The translations under genes and the position numbers were made by a program. A DNA stretch of 64,000 nucleotides from Pantoea allii (GTDB lineage Bacteria > Pseudomonadota > Gammaproteobacteria > Enterobacterales > Enterobacteriaceae): positions 1 through 64,000 of the forward strand of contig NZ_NTMH01000024.1 of the NCBI RefSeq assembly GCF_002307475.1. The letters run 5' to 3'. Within the stretch, counting starts at the first letter, position 1, and each line of letters begins with the position of its first letter. The notes under the pieces are model-generated. The model ran no database searches, was not told where the DNA came from, and was given only the letters and a program-made list of their open reading frames with translations. Below, piece by piece: positions 58,827 through 64,000 of the stretch.

Positions 58827-61800
58827 ATGTTTCAGGCGGCAAGGGTCGGGGACACCACCGGACATTCTCATGCGCTTGCAGGAATGATCCTGGGCACAGT
58901 AGTTGGCGGACTGCTTGCGGCCGCAGGCGGTATTGCAGCAGGTGCACTTATGGTGGCGGGGCTGGGTGCGTCCTGCCTCGGCGTGGGCGTCCTGCTCGTC
59001 GGTGCCAGCCTGGCCGTGGGTTATCTTACCGGAGAGCTTGCCACCGCTGCCCGCGACAGTATTGCAGATGCGGGGGCGGCGGACATGTCGCCCACCGGTG
59101 CTGTCCTGACCGGTTCAGCGGATGTCTTTATCAACGGCAGGCCGGCGGCGATAGCCACCTCCAGCACGGTAAGCTGTTCGGAGGACGGTGCACAGCAGAT
59201 GGCGGAAGGTTCATCCCGCGTATTCATTAACGGCCTGCCCGCTGTCCGGCTGGGTGACAGGGTAACCTGTGGCGCAAAAGTCATGAGCGGCTCACAGAAT
59301 GTGCTCATTGGCGGTGATGCCGAGCAGACGCTTGACATCACCTCCGAGGTGCCGGAATGGCTCTATAAAGCCTCTGACCTTACGCTGCTTTTTGCCGGTC
59401 TGGCCGGCGGCTGGGGTGGAGCAGCCGGCAAAGCCGGCGCACTGGCAAAGCTGCTCAGAAAACTGCCCGGAATTAACAAACTTAAACGCATTGCATGCCG
59501 CTTCGGTGCTCTGATGACTGCAGTTTCTGCGGCCGGAATCATTGCCCGGCCGGTAGATATTGTCAGCGGCCAGAAATTCCTGAACGGGGATGACGAGCTT
59601 GACTTTGTGCTGCCCTCACGCCTGCCGGTTCGCTGGCAGCGTTACTGGCGCAGCGGTAATCCCGCTGACAGTGTGCTGGGCTGCGGCTGGAGCCTGTTCT
59701 GGGAGACGCGGCTGGAACGCTACCAGGACGGGCTGGTATGGCGTGCACCCTCCGGGGACTACGTTGCTTTTCCTGTCGTGCCGAAAGGCATGCGGACATA
59801 CTGCGAAACTGAACATCGCTGGCTGGAGCATCACAGCGACGACTCCTGGTCTGTCTATGACATCAGCGGGGAGCGCTGGCACTTCCCGCCGCTGCGTGAT
59901 GATGCTCCCGCCCTGCCCGACCGGCTGTCAGAGCCCTGCGGCAATGCTGTCCGATTTGAATGGAATGATGACCATACCCTCAGCGCACTCACCGACAGCG
60001 CCGGTCAGCGCGTGTCATGCCGTTATGCCGGTGGCCGCCTTCGTGAGGTTTTTCTGGATGACGGCACCAGCCTGGTACGCTACGACTATGATGCCGTGGA
60101 TCAGCTGGTCAGCGTGACAGGACGTGGCGGACGGGTAACGCGTCGTTTTCAGTGGCAGGACGGCCTGATGACCGCCCATGAGGATGCTGACGGGTTACTG
60201 TGTGAGTACCGCTGGCAGGAAATAAGCGGACTGCCGCGCGTGGTTGCCTTCAGGCACAGCGCGGGAGAGCGACTCAGCTTTGAATACGATTTCGGGCAGG
60301 GTACGCGTCGGGCTCTGCGCGACGACGGGAGCGAGGCGCACTGGCTGCTGGACGACGATGATAACGTCGCCCGCTATACGGACTTCGATGGTCTGCAGAC
60401 GACGTTCGTGTATCAAGACGGGGCACTTTGCGATGTCATCCTGCCAGGCGGTGCCATTCGCCGGACCCGCTGGGACCGCTACGGGCGCATGACGGAGGAA
60501 ACTGACCCGGCCGGACGGCGGACGTGTTATCACTGGTACCGCCTGACGGACCGTATTGTCCGCACGGACTATCCTGACGGCTCGCATACGTCAGCGACGT
60601 ATGACCTTTATGACCGACTGCTGTCGGAAACTGACGTCCTGAACCATATCACCAGTTACCACTATCCGGACGATACAGACCTGTTGCCGGATTTCATCAC
60701 CGATGCTGTCGGGGGTGTGGTCAGGCTGGAATGGAACCGGCAGGGGCTGCTGACAGGCCGCACCGACTGTTCCGGCAGCGTAACCCGCTTCAGTTATGAC
60801 CGTTTCGGGCAGCTCATTACCAGCACGGATGCGGAAGAGAACGTCACCCGGCGGGAATGGAACAGCGCCGGACAGCTGACAGCCGTTATCAGGCCGGACG
60901 GAACGCGGGAAACGCTGCGCTGGGATGCGCACGGCCGGCTTGCCGCCTGGCGGGACGCGCTGGAAGAGGAAATTCGCTGGCAGTACAACGCGCTGGGCCT
61001 GCCGGTCAGTGTCAGCGACCGTATCGGACGGGTACGCCGCTGGCACTATGACCCTCGCGGAAATCTGCTGCAGCTGGATAACGGCAACGGGGGGACTTAC
61101 CGGTTTACGTATGATCCTGCCGGTCGTCTCCTGCGGGAGGTGCGTCCGGATGAAACAGATCGGCTGTGGCGCTGGGATGAGCGGGGAATGCCAGGGGCGC
61201 TGTATGAGCACGGTCGTCCCGCAGCTGACGGAGGAATGCCACAGCGGGTGCAGCTGTTCAGCTATGACGACAGTGGCCGTCTGATGGCGCGCATGACACG
61301 CGATGCGGAGTATCGTTACCACCGTGATTCTGGTGGGCAGCTCATTCGTCTGACGTGCACCCCTACCGCTGAAGGGGCAGACAAAGGCCTGACGGGCGAT
61401 GATATTGTCCTGACGCGCGACGCCGCGGGCTGGATTACGCAGGAGTCGGGGGGGAACGGCCAGCTTGAATATGAGCGGGATGCCCTCGGTAATCTGACCA
61501 GACTCACCCTGCCCGGCGGTCAGCAACTGAGCTGGCTGCATTACGGCTCCGGGCACGTCAGCGCCATTCGCTTCGGCAGGCAGACGATCACCGAATTTAC
61601 CCGTGACCGGCTGCACCGCGAACTGTCCCGGACGCAGGGGGCCAGAGAGCAGCGACGGGAATATGACAGCAACGGCCGGCGGATACTGCAGCGCAGCCTC
61701 ATTGCCTCAGGCGCGACCCTGCCGGAACAGGAGATCCTGTCACGCGCTTTCCGCTATACCTCGCGGGATGAACTTGCCGGCGTCAGCGACACGCTGCGCG

Positions 61801-63062
61801 GGGAGGTACAGTACGGTTACGATGCCGTGGGACGCCTGCTGAAGCACTACGAGGCCAGACAGGGACACCGCAGCGATGCGTTCCGGTACGACATGGCTGA
61901 CAACCTGCTGCCTGACGAAACAGAAGAACCTGCAGACGCCGTTCGGGATAACCGGCTGGAACAGTGGCAGAACCTGTTCATGTCCTATGACGCATGGGGC
62001 AACATTATCCGCCGCAGGCGCGGGACGGATGAGCAGTACTATGAGTATGACGCGGACAACCGGCTGATCTCGGCACGTGGAACGGGGCCGGAAGGAGCTT
62101 TTGAAGCACACTATCACTACGATGCGCTGGGCCGGCGCACACTCAAGACGGTTACCACCGCGCGGGGTAAGGCGGAAACCCGCTTCCTGTGGCAGGGATG
62201 GCATCTGCTGCAGGAGCAACATCCTGACGGAACGTGCAGCTCTTACGTGTATGACCCTGCAGAGACCTGGAGTCCACTGGCGCGCATTGACCATCAGCAG
62301 AATGAAACACGGGGCGCTGTACTGTGGTTCAGCACCGACCTGAACGGTGCACCGCTTGAAGTGACGGATGCGTCAGGGAAGCTGAGCTGGAGCGGCCAGT
62401 ACGGCAGCTTCGGTGAGGTCAGACGTCAGACAGAAGGTTTTTACCGCCTGTCTTCACTGCCGTCTCTTTCACATCAGCCGCTTCGCTACGCCGGGCAGTA
62501 TGCGGACGCTGAAACAGGCCTGCATTACAACCTGTTCCGCTATTATGATCCGCAGACAGGCCGGTTCATGGTGCAGGACCCGATAGGGCTGGCGGGCGGC
62601 TGGAATCTTTATCAGTATGCTCCCAACCCCCTGATCTGGATCGATCCCCTGGGGCTGGCTTTTGATCCCATAGCTAAGCTGGAAGGGCTTGGTTACCATG
62701 GTGTTGTTAAGACACCGGCAGGCGGGCTCGATTATAAAGACAGTAACGCTCTGTATAACCTCCGGGAAGGTGTTAATCCCATTGTGCCTATTGAATATAC
62801 GGGGGATTATCTGAAAGACTTTGAGGCAGCTAACTACAAGGCGGGCCTCAACCAGAAAACGACACCAAGTGGCTATGTCTGGCACCATCTCGACGATTAC
62901 AACCCTGAGACAAATACCGGCACTATGCAGCTTGTTAAAAGGGGCGCTCATCAGAATATTAATCACGCGGGCGGCGTCAGCCAGTACAAGGCCGCCACAG
63001 GCAGGTCCTATACTTTCCCGGCCCGCAACAGGGTACGCAAAACTGCAGGAGAAAATTGCTGA
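58827..63062 (+). CDS. PAAR-Rhs type VI effector with WHH nuclease toxin tip
   Basis: 1411 residues. A prePAAR motif AARVGDTTGH lies at about 4-13, two hydrophobic helix pairs at about 18-70, a PAAR domain at about 85-175, and the YD-repeat Rhs shell from about 230 to 1250. The cleavage/boundary motif DPIGLAGGWNLYQYAPNP starts near 1250, and the toxin covers about 1277-1411. The tip has SGYVWHHLDDYNP and TMQLVKRGAHQNINHAGG, the signature of HNH/Endo VII-type WHH DNases. Mounted on VgrG, it would be fired into neighbours. AAGGAGGAG precedes the ATG. Confidence 0.93.
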   Translation: MFQAARVGDTTGHSHALAGMILGTVVGGLLAAAGGIAAGALMVAGLGASCLGVGVLLVGASLAVGYLTGELATAARDSIADAGAADMSPTGAVLTGSADVFINGRPAAIATSSTVSCSEDGAQQMAEGSSRVFINGLPAVRLGDRVTCGAKVMSGSQNVLIGGDAEQTLDITSEVPEWLYKASDLTLLFAGLAGGWGGAAGKAGALAKLLRKLPGINKLKRIACRFGALMTAVSAAGIIARPVDIVSGQKFLNGDDELDFVLPSRLPVRWQRYWRSGNPADSVLGCGWSLFWETRLERYQDGLVWRAPSGDYVAFPVVPKGMRTYCETEHRWLEHHSDDSWSVYDISGERWHFPPLRDDAPALPDRLSEPCGNAVRFEWNDDHTLSALTDSAGQRVSCRYAGGRLREVFLDDGTSLVRYDYDAVDQLVSVTGRGGRVTRRFQWQDGLMTAHEDADGLLCEYRWQEISGLPRVVAFRHSAGERLSFEYDFGQGTRRALRDDGSEAHWLLDDDDNVARYTDFDGLQTTFVYQDGALCDVILPGGAIRRTRWDRYGRMTEETDPAGRRTCYHWYRLTDRIVRTDYPDGSHTSATYDLYDRLLSETDVLNHITSYHYPDDTDLLPDFITDAVGGVVRLEWNRQGLLTGRTDCSGSVTRFSYDRFGQLITSTDAEENVTRREWNSAGQLTAVIRPDGTRETLRWDAHGRLAAWRDALEEEIRWQYNALGLPVSVSDRIGRVRRWHYDPRGNLLQLDNGNGGTYRFTYDPAGRLLREVRPDETDRLWRWDERGMPGALYEHGRPAADGGMPQRVQLFSYDDSGRLMARMTRDAEYRYHRDSGGQLIRLTCTPTAEGADKGLTGDDIVLTRDAAGWITQESGGNGQLEYERDALGNLTRLTLPGGQQLSWLHYGSGHVSAIRFGRQTITEFTRDRLHRELSRTQGAREQRREYDSNGRRILQRSLIASGATLPEQEILSRAFRYTSRDELAGVSDTLRGEVQYGYDAVGRLLKHYEARQGHRSDAFRYDMADNLLPDETEEPADAVRDNRLEQWQNLFMSYDAWGNIIRRRRGTDEQYYEYDADNRLISARGTGPEGAFEAHYHYDALGRRTLKTVTTARGKAETRFLWQGWHLLQEQHPDGTCSSYVYDPAETWSPLARIDHQQNETRGAVLWFSTDLNGAPLEVTDASGKLSWSGQYGSFGEVRRQTEGFYRLSSLPSLSHQPLRYAGQYADAETGLHYNLFRYYDPQTGRFMVQDPIGLAGGWNLYQYAPNPLIWIDPLGLAFDPIAKLEGLGYHGVVKTPAGGLDYKDSNALYNLREGVNPIVPIEYTGDYLKDFEAANYKAGLNQKTTPSGYVWHHLDDYNPETNTGTMQLVKRGAHQNINHAGGVSQYKAATGRSYTFPARNRVRKTAGENC

Positions 63063-63466
63063 TGTATCTTTCAGATTCAGAACAGAAGCTAACCCGAGAG
63101 GAAATGGCATCCTTCAATGCGCTTTTCGGCAATCGTCTTCCCCAGTCATTTCAGGATTTTTATCTGAAAAACAATGGCGGATATCCCCTCAATAATGAGG
63201 ATGGAAACTTTTTTATGCTGGGAGGGTTTAACTCTGTTAAATACGGTGAGCGGCCTATAGAGGAGCTTTACGGGGATCTTACAGAGTCTTTCGGCGATTT
63301 ACGAAAAATGGTGCCTTTCGCTTATGATGAGGGGGGTAACAGTTTCCTGTTGTCACTGAAAGAGGGAGATTCTTTCGGTGAGATTTTCGTTTTTCTTATG
63401 GATGAAAAGGAGCTTGTGTCTGTTGCTGATTCATTCGACGAATTCATTGAAGAATTATTTGGCTGA
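63062..63466 (+). CDS. Immunity protein of SMI1/KNR4 (SUKH) type
   Basis: 134 residues; the ATG at 63062 overlaps the rhs stop (TGATG). The pattern LPQSFQDFYLKNNGGYPLN, then MVPFAYDEGGNSFLLSLKE, FGEIFVFL and FDEFIEELF at the end is typical of SUKH immunity proteins. It should neutralise the WHH nuclease tip of the Rhs protein. Translation coupling ensures protection of the producer. Confidence 0.9.
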   Translation: MYLSDSEQKLTREEMASFNALFGNRLPQSFQDFYLKNNGGYPLNNEDGNFFMLGGFNSVKYGERPIEELYGDLTESFGDLRKMVPFAYDEGGNSFLLSLKEGDSFGEIFVFLMDEKELVSVADSFDEFIEELFG

Positions 63467-63474
63467 AAATACCT

Positions 63475-63499
63475 GCCCGCCAGTGTATTTCTGGCGGGC
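63475..63499 (+). terminator. Hairpin after the immunity gene
   Basis: GCCCGCCAG-TGTATTT-CTGGCGGGC, a perfect 9-bp stem 8 bp after the stop. No T-run follows, so it may stabilise the 3' end rather than end transcription by itself. 63500-63639 holds no gene. Confidence 0.5.
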
Positions 63500-63639
63500 G
63501 GCAGCGTCATTACAGGGAACAGCAGACATCTGTTTCCTACTGGTTTGCAGCAGTATTCTGTGAGATGTGGCCTGAAAAAGTCCGGACTTACGGCATCCCA
63601 GGCATCATGAATACTGGCTTTGCACATTAACTCATACCG

Positions 63640-64000
63640 CTATTGACCGAATTTCTGAGCCCTGTAGATGGCCCATATGCGCTTTACCTGACTCACGCTG
63701 CATCCTGCAAGCGTTGCTGTGCGCGCAATTGTCATACCGGACTCGCGAAGGGCAATGATACGTTCGTGTGTTTTGGGTTCCGGTCTGCGCCCTTTGTACT
63801 TACCCGAAGCCTTTGCAAGCTCCACGCCCTGCCGCTGCCTTTCGCGACGGGTTTCGTAATCGTCACGTGCGGTCTGAAGGGCTACCTTAAGCAACATGTC
63901 CTGAACTGACTCAAGCACGATTCTGGCCACGCCGTCCTGGTTGACGGCCAGTTCGGACAGATCCACTATGCCGGGGATGGCCAGCTTAGCCCCTCTGGCT
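63640..64000 (-). CDS. Serine recombinase (resolvase/invertase), C-terminal part, cut by the window end
   Basis: About 120 residues are visible; the frame continues beyond 64000. It contains the end of the catalytic domain (LAIPGIVDLSEL, LLKVALQTARDDYETRRERQRQGVELAK) and the C-terminal helix-turn-helix (IIALRESGMTIARTATLAGCSVSQVKRIW). The active-site Ser would lie outside the window. Such genes belong to Tn3-type transposons or plasmid resolution systems. Confidence 0.85.
   Translation of the reverse strand, partial: ARGAKLAIPGIVDLSELAVNQDGVARIVLESVQDMLLKVALQTARDDYETRRERQRQGVELAKASGKYKGRRPEPKTHERIIALRESGMTIARTATLAGCSVSQVKRIWAIYRAQKFGQ

Noticed and set aside
63643..63909. Plus-strand 88-residue frame opposite the recombinase
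   Set aside because: It is the antisense shadow of a clearly conserved serine recombinase.

Overview
The window is a 64 kb piece of an F-type conjugative plasmid from a member of the Enterobacterales. The pilin resembles that of pED208 more than that of F itself. The RepFIIA-type and RepFIB-type replication proteins, the Hha-family regulator, the RfaH-type factor and the Rhs/EagR toxin set all fit that host group. I cannot name the species from the sequence; a non-E. coli genus such as Pantoea, Erwinia or Serratia is only a guess. No antibiotic-resistance gene or complete insertion sequence is visible.

Layout. Positions 1-2400 are the end of the leading region (a DUF932 gene and the VirB1-like lytic transglycosylase). 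They are followed by oriT, with an F-like nic motif at 2424-2452 and a long array of GTGC...CACACC repeats up to traM. From 4.7 to 46.7 kb lies one transfer region in F order: traA-L-E-K-B, traV, traC, trbI, traW, traU, trbC, traN, traF, trbB, traH, traG, a traS-like gene, traT, traD, traI. No traJ, finO, traX, traP, traQ or traR was recognised. traY lies divergently from traA across a short regulatory gap with a consensus CRP site. An intrinsic terminator sits between traL and traE, and an RfaH-type antiterminator is encoded right after traB.

The tra operon carries a lot of extra cargo. 8.7-14.4 kb has membrane proteins, a lipoprotein, a tandem-duplicated gene cassette and a Dam-like methyltransferase. 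19.1-21.9 kb has unknown envelope proteins. 35.7-38.2 kb has a trimeric autotransporter adhesin between traT and traD. Two related membrane proteins with a transglutaminase-like Cys/His/Glu signature lie antisense to the operon at 28.2-29.3 and 47.8-49.0 kb. A DsbA-like protein follows traI, where traX/finO sit in F.

49.2-50.7 kb is an unrecognised three-gene minus-strand cluster. 51.1-53.0 kb is a RepFIIA-type replicon (CopA-like antisense RNA, repA, oriR-like DnaA boxes). 53.8-55.2 kb is a RepFIB-type replicon with iterons on both sides of the initiator and a GATC/DnaA-box origin segment. Next come an hha gene, a broken phospholipase-D-type nuclease and a DUF1173 protein. The window then has an EagR chaperone, a 1411-residue PAAR-Rhs toxin with a WHH nuclease tip and a SUKH-type immunity gene, and ends in a truncated serine recombinase.

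Working together: oriT, TraM, TraY, TraI and TraD process and deliver DNA. TraA/L/E/K/B/V/C/W/U/F/H/G, TrbC and TrbI build the pilus and channel. TraN and TraG, and perhaps the adhesin, stabilise mating pairs. The TraS-like protein and TraT exclude redundant donors. The Rhs module could arm the host against competitors if the host has a type VI secretion system.
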